64,000 bases of DNA from NCBI GenBank assembly GCA_009761415.1, contig QUOL01000026.1, positions 62,001-126,000 of the forward strand. Reading direction: 5' to 3'. Made by a program: the position numbers and the translations under genes. This stretch comes from Sarcomyxa edulis (taxonomy: Eukaryota > Basidiomycota > Agaricomycetes > Agaricales > Mycenaceae). The number at the start of each line of letters is the position of its first letter. Position 1 is the first letter of the stretch. The notes under the pieces were generated by a model. It searched no databases, was not told where the DNA came from, and saw only the letters and a list, made by a program, of their open reading frames with translations. Shown here one piece after another: positions 13,312 to 25,100 of the stretch.

Positions 13312-14233
13312 CTAGTAGATCTATAGGGCGTCAATTTAGTCAAATTCATTGTATGAATGAAAGCATGATCAGAATGTACCTCATCAAACGGCCTGGTGTC
13401 GTTGAAGCAGCTCTCCCAAACCTCGTTGACAGCGCGTTCAGCCGAAGCCACGTCCGGACACGAAGGGTTGGCGGAAACAGACTCTACCGCCCGACGGCGC
13501 ACACAAGCCTAGAAAGATTTCAGAAGAGAGTGAGGAAAACAATGATCCAGAGTGCCCACCTGGTGTTGCTTCGAGAAGGATACAAAGCCACGATTCAACT
13601 CGCGTAAGTATCTACAATCTCCTCCAAGGCTATTCGCTCGAATCTTCCCGCGTCCGTCAGGACATAATCTCACACCAAGATCAAAACATGACACGACTCA
13701 CTTCGCTGCAGGCGTGGTGTCGGAGATTCGACCAATCCACTTTGAATTTACAATGATCGTACATGTGGACGAGTTCATGAACGAGAGTGTCTTGCAAGTC
13801 TCTCTTTGTCATTTGACTCGTAGCGCATAGCACTACGATTCCTGCCTCGTGACTGAATCCACCTGCACGGTCCTCGCATGGAGAGCAGACTATATTTGAA
13901 GGAGGGACGGGGCAACCTGCTAGCTTGAGGTGTTGCAGCATGAACACGACGGCCGGGCCTGTGCAAAACAATCAGACATGGGTCTTGAGAACAACGGAGA
14001 CGACGCGAACCGTAATACTAACTAGTCTCCAGGTGGCCATTTTTCCATTTCTCGCAGTTCCTGCAGCGATTCTCCCTGATAACACGCTCAAAATCCTCCT
14101 TGGGAAGACCGATAGATGTCATCTCTGAAGCCCAGCGTCGCCATTTCGCAAAAGCCGAGGAGTCTTGTGGGGTATTACGGTCAGATGGTACTGAAGCTGA
14201 GGGTGTCTTGGAAGGATCTTCTTGTGAGCTCAT
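13312..14233 (-). CDS. ATP23: Mitochondrial inner-membrane protease ATP23
   Basis: Metalloprotease of the mitochondrial intermembrane space. In yeast it processes Atp6 and assists assembly of the ATP synthase Fo part. The start [14 protein letters not shown] is followed by [16 protein letters not shown] and the Cys pair NRCRNCEKW. After a GTTAGT-donor intron come [15 protein letters not shown] and the zinc protease motif [16 protein letters not shown] (HExxH) with LRHHACSE. The next exon gives [19 protein letters not shown], then [11 protein letters not shown] and [10 protein letters not shown]. The final coding exon is only 9 nt (13312-13320, Ile-Tyr-stop) after a 59-bp intron, which restores the family ending PFDEIY. 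Without that splice the frame runs on into unrelated residues. An in-frame ATG further upstream exists but is less likely. Confidence 0.93.
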
Positions 14234-16062
14234 GTCGAAGGAAAAGAGATGTCGTTCAAAACTTTTTGGCGTTTCGCACGCTGCAGAATTCGCGGTCGGC
14301 AAATTTTGCTCTTGCTCCGACTCTCTCAGGTGGTCGATATTCGACTTCTTACTATACATCTCGATGGAGTATCTGGATTCTGAGCACAAGACCTGAATCC
14401 ACTGGAAAGCAGTCCCATCATATATCCCACTGTGGGCCGTCGAACTCGGATTTTCTGGATGCGCAAAATCTGTCTCTGGGGCGATCCGAATCGCGAGGGA
14501 CTCTTCCTCTCGGGAGAAAAGAATCCACGTTATCTAGTGGGCCTTGTTCTTTGATAGGTACCCCCATGTACCTATCGATTGGCTTGCGAGTCGTTTATTA
14601 TCGGTTTGCGCTCGCAGGCACTTTTCCAACGCCGTCATATTACCTGAACGCTTCCAGAAAGTATGGTTATTCGTGCTAGTGTAAGGTACGTAGTCGTATA
14701 CATAGTCCTGTCTGCGTTGAATTGGAACTAGGACGAAACCGATTTTGATAGAAAAAACAAGACATGTCGACTTTTCCCCATGGAGGTTCTATGACTTGTT
14801 CAAACGAACGATGATAGCATTCAAGCAGAGTGTATCACTGCTTCCTGCTGGAACCTCTGTCATACTCAGTACCCTACGTACCGGCATGTTGGTGGCTCCA
14901 ATTATATTGGAAGGTTATTTTGCCGTTCAACGAACGCTCGGATACCCTACGTACAATATAAAGGTGCCGCCTAAACTCGATTCGGAACGTGCACTTGCGA
15001 TCGCGTGCATCTCTCGACATACAAACCTTTCTCGATTCAACGTCATTCTCTTCTCGTCGTTGAGTACGATCGAATCAACTATATAGTCACCCGTCGGACT
15101 CCCCATCGAGCTGGGGACGGCTAAGAGAACGGATGATTACTTGAGGGAATAATATCTTCAAATTTCTCCGATGCGTTCTTTCTTTCTTTCTTTCTCGACG
15201 TTCCTTATTCTCCATCCCTGCAGACCCACGTTTCCCTTATCTGTTGAGATGTCCATACTGGGACAAGACGAACAACTCATGACTTGATTTTACCAGCAGG
15301 GCCGATGAGATCTCACGTCTACGTAGTAAGTAGATGTCCTGTTGGTATCGCTCCATTACCATTATGATCCCATCGATAAGTATCAAACAGACCTCTTACA
15401 AATTCTGGCTGCTCGGCTTGTCGAAGATATCCTTGGCCTGAGACCACGCAATGTCCGCATGACCAATGAGCACCAAGGTGCATGCTTCCTTGTATCATGA
15501 TCATCTCCGCGATACTCATCCATTCACAAAGCGCTCTCACACCGATCGTAATTTTTTTTTTCGAGATCGCGACAGACAGAATAGATGGCAGACGTACTAG
15601 CTGAGCTTAGCCCTTCTTTCACGAATATTAATAGTGACATCCCTTGGGTCCGGTTGTCGTAGGAAATGCCCAACTCGGACAAGTTTCGAAAGAACTGAAA
15701 GAAGGATATTTGTCGGTTTGCTTTGCGGAGATAAGGTCTGACTGCCTTTCTTCCTCTACGATCGTGCCCGTGGGGTTCTCTTTCTTTTCCTTAGACTCCC
15801 CACCTTCGGTGACGGCATACCGAACTGGAAGCAAGGCACCCGCATCCTGTGTCAGTTCACTGTGCCTCGGAATCCAGTGCTGACTACGTATCTGGATTCG
15901 CAACACGATCGAGTGAGCTCTGAGTGAGAAAAGTTATCGTGCACACAGATCTTCGATACGATCCCTGCCGTACTCACTCACTCACTTATCTAGCGCTCAT
16001 GTTCACATGTTCCACCGTCCGAAAATGGGTTAGATCCAATTGGTCAACAAACGTGAGTTTCT
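14234..16062. other. Intergenic stretch, no supportable gene
   Basis: About 1.8 kb between ATP23 and the enoyl-CoA hydratase 3' end. A plus-strand ORF at 14745-15086 (113 codons) has no recognisable motif and is not extended by splicing. A short TTTC microsatellite sits at 15176-15196. Nothing else stands out. Confidence 0.45.
15176..15196. repeat. (TTTC)n microsatellite
   Basis: About five tandem copies of TTTC in a non-coding stretch. Seen directly; no inferred function. Confidence 0.9.
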
Positions 16063-17430
16063 CTACAGTTTCGCAGGATTCTTCCAATTGGGCGCGCGTT
16101 TCTGTTCATCGGCAGTCAATCCAAACCGCTGTCAAATAGACGATAGATGATTGATTCGTACCTCCGAAAATGCCTTCAAACCCTCCTGTAAAGGTTATAG
16201 AGTTTGGGTTATTATTACGAAGCTTTAGTTGGGAAAAGAAGGCTGAAAAAATATGCCGAATGAGTGTGGCAACGCACCTTGATATTCTCGCCTCTGAAGA
16301 CGCGTTTACTCTCGGATGACCAAGCATGAGCCATAACAGTCTCCTCGAAACTATGCTTCTGAGATAGCAGGAGGGCTCTCTTGGTGGCTTGGACGGCATC
16401 CGGAGAATTCTCGACGATCTGCTTTGCAACCATCATGGCTGTCGGGATCACCTCTGAGGCAGCGACAACCCTGTTGACGCTGTATAGATGGTGACGGGTT
16501 GACGGCCATTCGCAGCGATGGTTCGAAGTAACTACTCACAAATGAAAACGGTCTTGAGCTTCAGCTGCGCTTATGGTATTTCCTAGGAGGAGCATCTCGG
16601 AAGCGAGCTATAGGACAGGATTAATTCATCACCATCTCACGGTAGAAAGAGACGTATCGCTCTACTTACCTGGTGCCCGGAGATTTTAGCTAACCGTGGA
16701 ATTGCTGTCAACGTTAACGAAGCCGATTCGAATATCAGAATGAAGATCAGTTGTCTATTCAGGATAGGAATAGAGAGGCAAGTACAGACCTCCTTGGATC
16801 GCAAGGACCCCCCGTTTCACTTCCGGTAGAGCAAATTTGGCGTCCTCACTTGCAATGACGATGTCACAGTTCAAGATCATTTCCACGCCGCCTCCATGCG
16901 CAATGCCATTCACGGCTGCAATGATAGGTTTCGACGAGATGTGGCGTCGACTTATTGAGCCGAAACCATGGGGGTTCGATGCCACGCCTTCCTGTTCGCT
17001 GGCCACGCCATTCTGCTGGTCTTGATTCCATCTATGCAACGTTATGGATCAGGAACTTTTCTGGAGGTCGAAATTCCCGGTGATGAATGCATAGAAGTTG
17101 AATGTACATACGCTTTAAGATCAGCGCCGGCACAGAACGCACGACCTGCGCCTGTAACTATCACAACCCTACCCATCCCGCAGCCAAACAAAATCGAAGG
17201 CCCTTAGGAATCGGAGTTCATTATCAGGGAAGAGAAGTTACTAACCATAGTGAGGGCTCTTCGTCAAACCAATTTAGCACGTCGTGAAGATCGCGGCCCA
17301 TCTGGGGGCTCATAGCATTGAGACTCTTCGGTCTATTCAATGTTAACAACACGATGTGCTCTCCTGGAAACGATACCAGAAGTTCTCCAGAATGAGCTGG
17401 AGGCTGTAGTCTAGTCACAGTGCTCGACAT
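16063..17430 (-). CDS. Enoyl-CoA hydratase/isomerase family protein
   Basis: Crotonase-fold enzyme; enoyl-CoA hydratases act in fatty-acid or branched-chain amino-acid breakdown. The start MSSTVTRLQPPAHSGELLVS leads to LNRPKSLNAMSPQMG. After a 77-bp intron (17169-17245) comes VVIVTGAGRAFCAGADLK, the CoA-binding oxyanion segment. Then HISSKPIIAAVNGIAHGGGVE and FALPEVKRG supply both glutamates used by hydratases. Further exons give IPRLAKISGHQ, LASEMLLLGNTISAAEAQ and SESKRVFRGENIKEGLKAFSE. A last intron joins this to KRAPNWKNPAKL-stop, the usual family ending. I infer about eight introns. No peroxisomal SKL-type signal is present, and localisation is undecided. Confidence 0.92.
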
Positions 17431-18124
17431 AGTCTGGATCCAAGAGACTAAATGTTAGCTTGAACGGTCAGCACAAGCAACGACTCGAAGAAGCTGATGA
17501 GAACTTCGCAACTGAATTTGAGTCCGTTTCCGAATCAGTTTGATCTAGAGCTGGCCTAGACAGACAAGACCAAAGCATTGAGCACCGCATCCCTCACTCA
17601 TAAACCAGTCCAAGTCGACTCCGACTTGGATATCCGAGGCTAGTACGAGATAGGTGTACCAAAGGTGTACCTTGAGCCATACACCCGGGTTGATTATGAT
17701 TTCAAAGGCACAGAGGTCGAAGAATGCTAGTAATGACGACACTCCGCATTCTCACCATCATCTAATCCGATCCTTATTTTTCTTATGGTCTCGTCGAGAA
17801 GGAATTTGAAGAGATAGTTCGACTACTGGAACTTTGGAAATTACAATTTACAGCAAATAGACGGGGTTCCCAACTGGACGATCCACTCTCTCTCTACTTC
17901 CCTTCCTCCTCCCCTTCCTAAGATAATAGGTCAGCCTCGGGGTATGATACATAGCGATTATGTGTGGTTGCGATGGACGAAAGCGAAAACATGATGGTTG
18001 CAAGAAAAACCGACGGGGTATGACCGGTGACGGTCTCGGTCGGATATTACTATGGATGAAGAAAGTGTTAGATAAATGGCAACGACGAGGAGCGGGAACA
18101 ATCATAAGAACGTACACATTCGAT
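17431..18124. other. Intergenic
   Basis: About 690 bp between the hydratase start and the small zinc-knuckle gene. A 215-codon minus-strand ORF at 17848-18495 covers part of it, but it looks like a chance frame overlapping the small gene. Confidence 0.5.
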
Positions 18125-18298
18125 TTACTTGAAGGGGCAGTTGGGGGCATGGCTTCCACGCCAGCCGCAATGCGAACATTGAGGTCCGCGTGAGGATTGT
18201 GCATCGGTCGACGTTGTAGAGGTCGAGGTATGTTTATGCTCATGCGAGGACGTGCAAGCAGAGGGCGTAGTAGACGTGCTAGATGCGATAGAATGCAT
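18125..18298 (-). CDS. 57-residue protein with a CCHC zinc-knuckle-like C-terminus
   Basis: A single-exon ORF, too short for usual ORF cut-offs. The N-terminal two thirds is rich in Ser and Thr (MHSIASSTSTTPSACTSS). The C-terminus reads CSHCGWRGSHAPNCPFK-stop. Spacing is C-x2-C-x5-H-x3-C, one residue off the retroviral zinc knuckle (C-x2-C-x4-H-x4-C). The Cys/His cluster against a low-complexity background suggests a real metal-binding mini-protein. I have a weak memory of similar CGWRGSHAPNCPF tails in mushroom proteins but cannot verify it. A 215-codon ORF overlaps in another frame. No neighbour suggests a role. Confidence 0.5.
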   Translation of the reverse strand: MHSIASSTSTTPSACTSSHEHKHTSTSTTSTDAQSSRGPQCSHCGWRGSHAPNCPFK

Positions 18299-19773
18299 TG
18301 TGAGGATGAAGTATAGAGCGGAGTGCGGGGGCTTGTTCTGAGTGTGGAGTGAGAGGCTGATTTGCTGAGGAGGAGAACGAAATATCTCAGCCTTTTATCT
18401 TGTCCACGGCATCTAAATTCGGCATTGGCCAGGTAGGAAGGATCGTCCCGAAGTTCGAAGTATCTTGTGGCGTCACTAGTTTGGCTTGGTCCCATGTCCA
18501 GTTCCGTTCAAGCCGTTGATATGACAAACCAATTAGGACTATATCTGAAACGACGTCGTCAATATCAGAGTGCGAGATGCCATTGCCCAAACAGGAAAGA
18601 TAAGATGGGCCCAAAGCACTAGGCTTGAAATGGAAGTCGTCGTCGAAGGCGCGGAAACACAAAGGAAGCATAAAAAAAGGGAAACTAGATTTGCACTGCC
18701 TTAAACTCACTGGAGTGAAAACACCGGTCTAAGCCAGATGGAAGGGATGTCATTTTTTTTTGATCCCGGCGCTGCGGCCGTGCGGAACAATCAAACTCTT
18801 GAAAGGCCTTCCGGTCATAGGAACAAACACGTTGTCGCCACGAGTTACTGAACATCCATTGTAGACCAATATACACTCAACACGAAGGTAGATCGTTCTG
18901 GATGGGCAAGGCACACCTTGATTTCAGCAGTTACATTCAGTCTATGTATACCGATCCATTATGACATGAAAGAACTTACCCGATCTTAATGAATCTCAAG
19001 AAATCGTCTTAACCAAAGATAGGAGCATACCACAATTCAGTATCAGGCCACCTTCCGAGCGCGCGGTCCAGAAATTACGCTCGAGGTCATGAGTAGGTGA
19101 TGTTTCCAGAGAGTGGAGCTGGCGTGAACCAAGGTCTCCTGACGCGCCTGACAAACCTACTGCGGATTAAGCGGTGATTGGTGCGTGCGAGAATGAAATA
19201 CAGTGCACCAGCAGGGTGTTCGATAGAGACTAACAAAAGCCTCGTAAAAAGAAGAAATTGTCAGTGAAAACGGTCAGATAAAGAGATAAGAGCCATCTCA
19301 GCTGAACAACAACGTGACAAAAGGAGATATACAGCACGAGTTTACAGGCCACGGGTCAGACACCAATACTTGCGTTCACTTGAAGTCGCGACGAAAGCCC
19401 CCAAGCACCGTGAGGCTCGGATACGCATGTTGTGCTCGCCCGGCAGATGCATCAGATAATCAACAAGTGAGATAGATTGAAGTCATCTCAGCGTCGTTGA
19501 TTCCAGGAAACAAATAGCTTGGGCGAAATTTTGACAAAATAAATCTGGAAGGTTGATTGTTTCACACCTTTGGATTGCTGTGCAGCGCTCAGAAACGATC
19601 GACGATGCCATCGAGGGAGGGGAAGCGCTTTCATCAGCAGAAAACTGTTGTAGACGTACAACGGGACCAGTAACTTACAATTGTGCTGCGTCAGCACCAT
19701 ACCCCAGGGACCAAGGCCTGTCTCAAGCGGATGTAAGTAGCGTTTTGCGGAGCGATTCGGACCACGCACCAGC
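18299..19773. other. Intergenic, no supportable gene
   Basis: About 1.5 kb. Short minus-strand ORFs near 18.4-18.9 kb have no motif. It probably contains the promoter of the small zinc-knuckle gene and the 3' end of the TPX2-domain gene. Confidence 0.45.
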
Positions 19774-22158
19774 TTACTCTCTCGTACGACCTCCCTTATC
19801 CCTCTTCTTCTTTGGCGCCTCCTTGTACCATTCTGGAACCTCATGGGCTCTCGGTATAGCCTTCTTCCTCAACTCTCTAATCTCCCTTTCTTCCTCAGCT
19901 TCACGCTCTCGCCTTCGCTCCTCCATGGCCCTCTCCATCTCCATCTCCTTTTCTCGCATCATCTGATCAAACTTTTCTCTTTCTTTAGCCCGTCCATCCG
20001 TATTAAATTCGATACGCAACGGCACTACCGGTGTATACTGCTCCTTCCGAAGAGCCTGCCGTGCTTCCTGGGCGGCATGGAGAGCCTTGAAGTCAGGTAC
20101 GGGCAACGGGTTGTGCTTCTTCTGTCTTGTTGATTTCTCCTTCTCAAACTCGGTTTTGCGTGCTTCTATCCGGGCGTCTACATGAAAATTGAACCCAATC
20201 GGCTTCGTGGGGTTTACGGGGGGTAGTGTCGTGATCTGTAATACGAGAATGAGAGAAAACAGAGGGATCGAGGCGTCAATGATAATCTGTACATGTTAGT
20301 GTCTATCACGGTGATGACGGACTCACAGGTTTAACAAGATGAGGCGTTTTCCCGGGCTTTGCTGTCCCTGCAACACTATGGTGTTTTGTTTGGAGCGAGC
20401 TCCCGATTCGCCCCGTCGTAGAAGTCGAGCTGGTACTCAAACTAGCAAGCTGGCGATCCGTGGATACCTGTGATGAACTAGCATTGATGGGAGTCTGGGC
20501 TGGTCGACGCCGTCGTTCCCCGTGCTGATCATCTATCTGCGCCTTGGCTACAACTATAGGGATGTGGTGAGCAGGTTCAGCAGACTTGGCAACTTTCTTG
20601 GTCGGCCTGTTTCTTTCACCGCGTACGTGCGAGCCGGAGGCCTGAGGAACGGGTCTGGTGTTCTTCCTTTGAACAGGCGCGGATGGAGCTGCACTCAATA
20701 ACGGAACGGAATCCGCACTAGACGATGACAGGGAAGGATCGATATATTTCCCTTTCCCTTTGTTGCGTTTCTGGACATGACGATCTTCCGATATGACAGA
20801 TGCCGGCCTCTTCTCGGATAGACGCATGGGAGAGGGGGCTCGTGCCGTAAATTCCGATGAATCCGTTGACGGAGTACATGCTTTAGCCTTGCGAGGTGAT
20901 ATTTGAGAGAGCGTCAAAGGTCTATGTTTATCGCTATTAACATCGTCAGTGTTCTTGGACTCGGTGCCTGGCATAGATATCGATGGATAGCGGAGTGTAA
21001 TTGGACTTGTGCCTTTCCGAGATGAGGTAGCCGGGGACGAATCGCCAACAGGATCATGGCGTCCTTGTGGCTCTATCAATGACTCTGAGTTGTAAAGTCT
21101 ATCCGAATCCAGACAGTTTCCAAGGTCCGAGACTCTGGTCAGCTCAAGTACTATGGTTTATACAATATGGTTGAAAGGACATACGCAAGAGAACCCATGA
21201 ACTTTTGACTGTACATTAAAAGTCGTTCTGCGACACCGCCAGTCCCACCATTGACGCTGGTATCTGCAGAGGTATCCAGGAGACTACGTGGATGCTTATG
21301 GGTTTGGGATGCATCGCCTAACGATGCAGGATTGCGAACACTGGAGGGAGGGAGTTTATGATTCGTTCCTCTCGATCCTTCAGGAGAAACATGCGTAACT
21401 CGAACCCGAGATTTGATTGATGACGAAGGCTTCACTCTATTCTTCGCAGGTTTGGTTATTCCGCCTGAAATGACCGTCTGAAGGCGGAACGAGCAGACAT
21501 TTAGGATAGGTACCCTGTGCAAATACAATTGAAGGACAAAAGAGACGCACTCGTTTGGTTTTAGAGACGGGCTTTACACGTTCGACATCTATTTCTGACC
21601 TCTTCACACGAGCCTCTCCCCGAGACGCTACCTCTGGTTTGGTACCAGCACTGGTGGTCGCACGGTCTGAATCGTTTACAAGAGATGTCACCTCCGCCTT
21701 GAGATGCTCAAAGCGTTCTACGCCCGAACGACGGTCCGGAGAAGAAGCAAGCGGAACGGTTCTAGGTCTTGGTGCCAATCTATGCTTTTGACGCGTCTCT
21801 TCTGTCTTCCTCTCTGTCGTATTTTCGTCCGGTGGTTTCTTGGTCGAGACTGGTTTCGACGCAGTGCGGATAGACACATCGTCCTGTGGTGGATGAGAGG
21901 TATGCGTGCGCTCGCGTTCCTTGGGGTTCGTCTTGGTTCTTGGTTTCGGAGTAAGCTGGCTGAGCGTCAGCGGTTCGCGTTCGCGCGCTATCTTGCTCGC
22001 AGCAATTGGGGTGCTGAGACTATCATCGGCCGTCTTGAAGAAGTCGTCATCGTCTGCAAGTAGATAATCTTGGTTTGCAGTTGGAATCTGGAAAGAGAAA
22101 GAGGCTTCTGAAAGATCGGGGAGGTATCGCGAACTGAGGTCTCTTGGTGAATGTGGCA
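19774..22158 (-). CDS. TPX2 C-terminal-domain protein
   Basis: Likely microtubule- or spindle-associated protein. The start MPHSPRDLSSRYLPDL is followed by about 500 residues of basic, Ser/Pro-rich, probably disordered sequence. This contains two similar PLTLSQ(L/I)(T/S)P motifs and KNKGKGKYIDP-like basic patches. The C-terminus matches the TPX2 domain: PTKPIGFNFHVDARIEARK, HNPLPVPDFKALHAAQ, PVVPLRIEFNTDGRAKERE, a long Glu/Arg helix, then KKAIPRAHEVPEWYKEAPKK and the stop. Three introns are inferred (after VSKTKR, after FMGSLA and after HLVKP), all in phase. An in-frame upstream ATG at 22225 is possible but less likely. In animals, TPX2 activates Aurora A and nucleates spindle microtubules; a fungal role is inference. 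Confidence 0.82.
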
Positions 22159-25100
22159 TTGTTACAAGTTGGTATTTTCTGTTTGAAATTGCTGTCAGTC
22201 TCATGCGGCACGCATATTCGAGCAATTTGACCTGAAATTGACGACCTAGAGGTGGGTTTCGCGGTATAAATGAGAGGATTCTTAGTTTACAGATGAGCTC
22301 TATGTTGTAGCGAGCATGAGAAGTCGGACTTTGAAATATCAGCGCGTCAACGAGGTCAGGTGGCGTTGGCCTTCATCCAACCTTCATCGATAAATCACAT
22401 CCATCCTCCTCGAGTTCAGGAAGATATCTATCCTCCAGCTACGGTTAGACTGTAAGCAGCTCAATTTTGAATACATAAGACTTCAGTGTCTTACAGTCTC
22501 GTAACACTTGATGACAGATATACACCGACATGATTGTCGTGATTTCGAAGAATTGTCCAAGGATTATAGTTTCACGACACTCGCTAAGATATGATGTCGA
22601 CCAGAGTTTCGTTTATCTAGTTCTACATCTGACTTTATGCTCTCGCAGGTCTCCGATGATACGGTGGTTTATAAGACTGCTTCTTGCAACACGGCATATA
22701 TTTATCTGCATGAGATACCGGATATCCCCTTGTATATTATGTGGCAGCTCTGCACTGCTCTATATCCCCGGATACAGCTATTACTCCACAATTTCTTGAT
22801 ATCACCATCGAGGCAATTTGTGCCGAAGTCCCTGCGGTGTCCTGTCCCACACATGTTGAACTTTGAGACAATATCGGGGATTCCACCCACCACAGGCGCT
22901 GCTTCATACGGGGCGATTCATTCCATGGCCTCATGGACCTTTTCTCCGGTTATCTCCACACCAGTACCAAAAAAGGACCGTCTGTTCTTTATCTATGTCC
23001 TTCTCCCGCTTTCGCGTCCTTCACGGGTGTACTTCTATGATACAGAGACGAAGACAGGCCCCTGCGCCTAGGTCAATCGCGGATTCGCACTTGTACCTGA
23101 AAGCCCACCCCCATTCTACTCTTCAATTCAATCTTCCTATAATTCAATTCGACTGGATGTTCCTTTGTTCGCTCACCAATCGTAGATCGGATTTTTTCTA
23201 GCGTGGTACCTTTTCCAAATGCGATGATCAGCGGCGTAAACCCTTTACGGGCACTCGTCTACCTCCGCTTCCTCTCTATTCTCTATTAACTCATTCGACG
23301 TATTCTCACATTCCTCCCGACAATATTCTGTATCCCGCACGTCTATCTCCTGAGATAATGACTTCTGCCCCAATTATTTGTCATTTTTGGATAGTCGGAC
23401 ATCCGTTCACTCATGGGCCAGTCCCGACTTTTGAATCGGGGGTCAATCAAGCTCTAGACGCCTCCTTGAAAGGCCGTCCGTCTCCTTTGTCGGTCGCCGA
23501 AGACGGTCAAGGATTTAACTCGCTTGTGCGCATCCTAATTCTACACCAGATTTCTGTTGCTATCTTCTTGCTCTGTCACCCTATTTGCCTCGAGCTGCGT
23601 GCTGACTTACCTGCCAAAAAAGCTACTCAAACCACCGTCAATTCAAATCGATTCTCCGTGGCCGACCTTTGTACCTCCCCGAACTGAAGACGCCGTTCGT
23701 TTCGGTGATCGTTCTACCAAAATTCCTACCATTATACAGGTAGTCTCCCGGCTTCCATATGCGTCGATACCTCAGGATTATCGTTATCTATTATCCACGG
23801 ACCAAGGTGTCTCGTCAAATTGCGTTCCCCTTCGGTTGGTAACCATCTGCTGCTCGCGTATTCACTGCGTATGCACGCATGTCGAAATCCACGCGTAAGG
23901 TATCACTCATCTTTTTCTCACCAGTCCCGATTGCTCATCAAGCATCAGTGCATCAAATCCAACGATCAATAAAATAATGCTTCCGTCGAAGAAAAAATCG
24001 GCATATTCCTGTCCGTCTCCTAGGTTCTTCCTTAGGTTCATCTACCATATTGGATCTCATCCACATCGACGCTCGGTTCGTTTTCCATATCATGGTATAC
24101 ATATCCCTTTTACACTTGCCACCTTCGGAATTGACTCAACGGGGATCTTCCAACGCACGCAGAGCAGCTTTTCCTCGTGCAAAAGCAGCATGCCACTCAT
24201 TATCTCTTATCTACATCACGACCTTTCTGCTTTTGTCTTTGCCTGTCGCTCTTGAACGCACGAACCGACCTTCTTTTCTTTCCACATTCAATGTATTCGA
24301 ACGCCACACGACTGATTCTAAATTCTGCCAATGTCAGCCATGGTCTTCTACAACTTATGCTTCGGGAAGGCCTAGACCGACGAAACAGAATTTTACCGTT
24401 CTCCAAGCAATATTTGACCCACTTGCACCGTTTCCTTACCTCCTTCTGCGTGCCCAATGGTCTAGACTATCCGTCTGGTTTGAATGTCGATGATGGCGGG
24501 GCAAGCACGGACGCCGTGGATCCCTTCGATACTCTTCGATCCTGAATCCACGGCAAAGGTCGCTCCTCCACTTCACCAGTGGGTGAGATGTTTACATGAT
24601 CACTTCCTGCTCTTTCAAGTTGTACTCTGAGGTAAGTAATGACTGGATTCCCGCTTTAATTGCGCGGTGCATGTGATCGGCCAGTGCCACTGAGAGAGTA
24701 AGAAGTGCTTCGAACTCATGTTCTTTCAGACTTTCTTTCATTCAATTGCCCCTCCTCCACTCTATTCTAGTACCCCACGATAGGGCTGTCCTAAGGATGC
24801 CAATATCGTACGACTACGTACGAGTAACGATGCCTTTGCCCCTCCCTCTTAAGGTGAATTTGTAGAGAGCGGGATGAAATTAGGCATGACAAAATCCATA
24901 TTCGAAGTACTTTGGCATGCGCAGCTATCCGTAGATCTTCGCCTGAACATTGTGATCATCTTCGTCTTCTAGTCTTTCCAATGACGCTTCTACGCTGGTT
25001 TACATTCCCATATACCTGGGTACTAGAATGGGCACATTGCGTCCTTCGTCGGCCCCCTTGGTGGCCATGACTATCGTAAGTAAAGACTAGTAATCGAGAT

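Noticed and set aside
14116..14679. 187-codon plus-strand ORF
   Set aside because: Overlaps the first exon of ATP23 on the other strand, shows no motif and cannot be extended by splicing.
17848..18495. 215-codon minus-strand ORF, Arg/Pro/Ser-rich
   Set aside because: No family resemblance; overlaps the small zinc-knuckle ORF, whose Cys/His pattern is more convincing.
21704..22063. 119-codon plus-strand ORF
   Set aside because: Antisense of the disordered part of the TPX2-domain gene.
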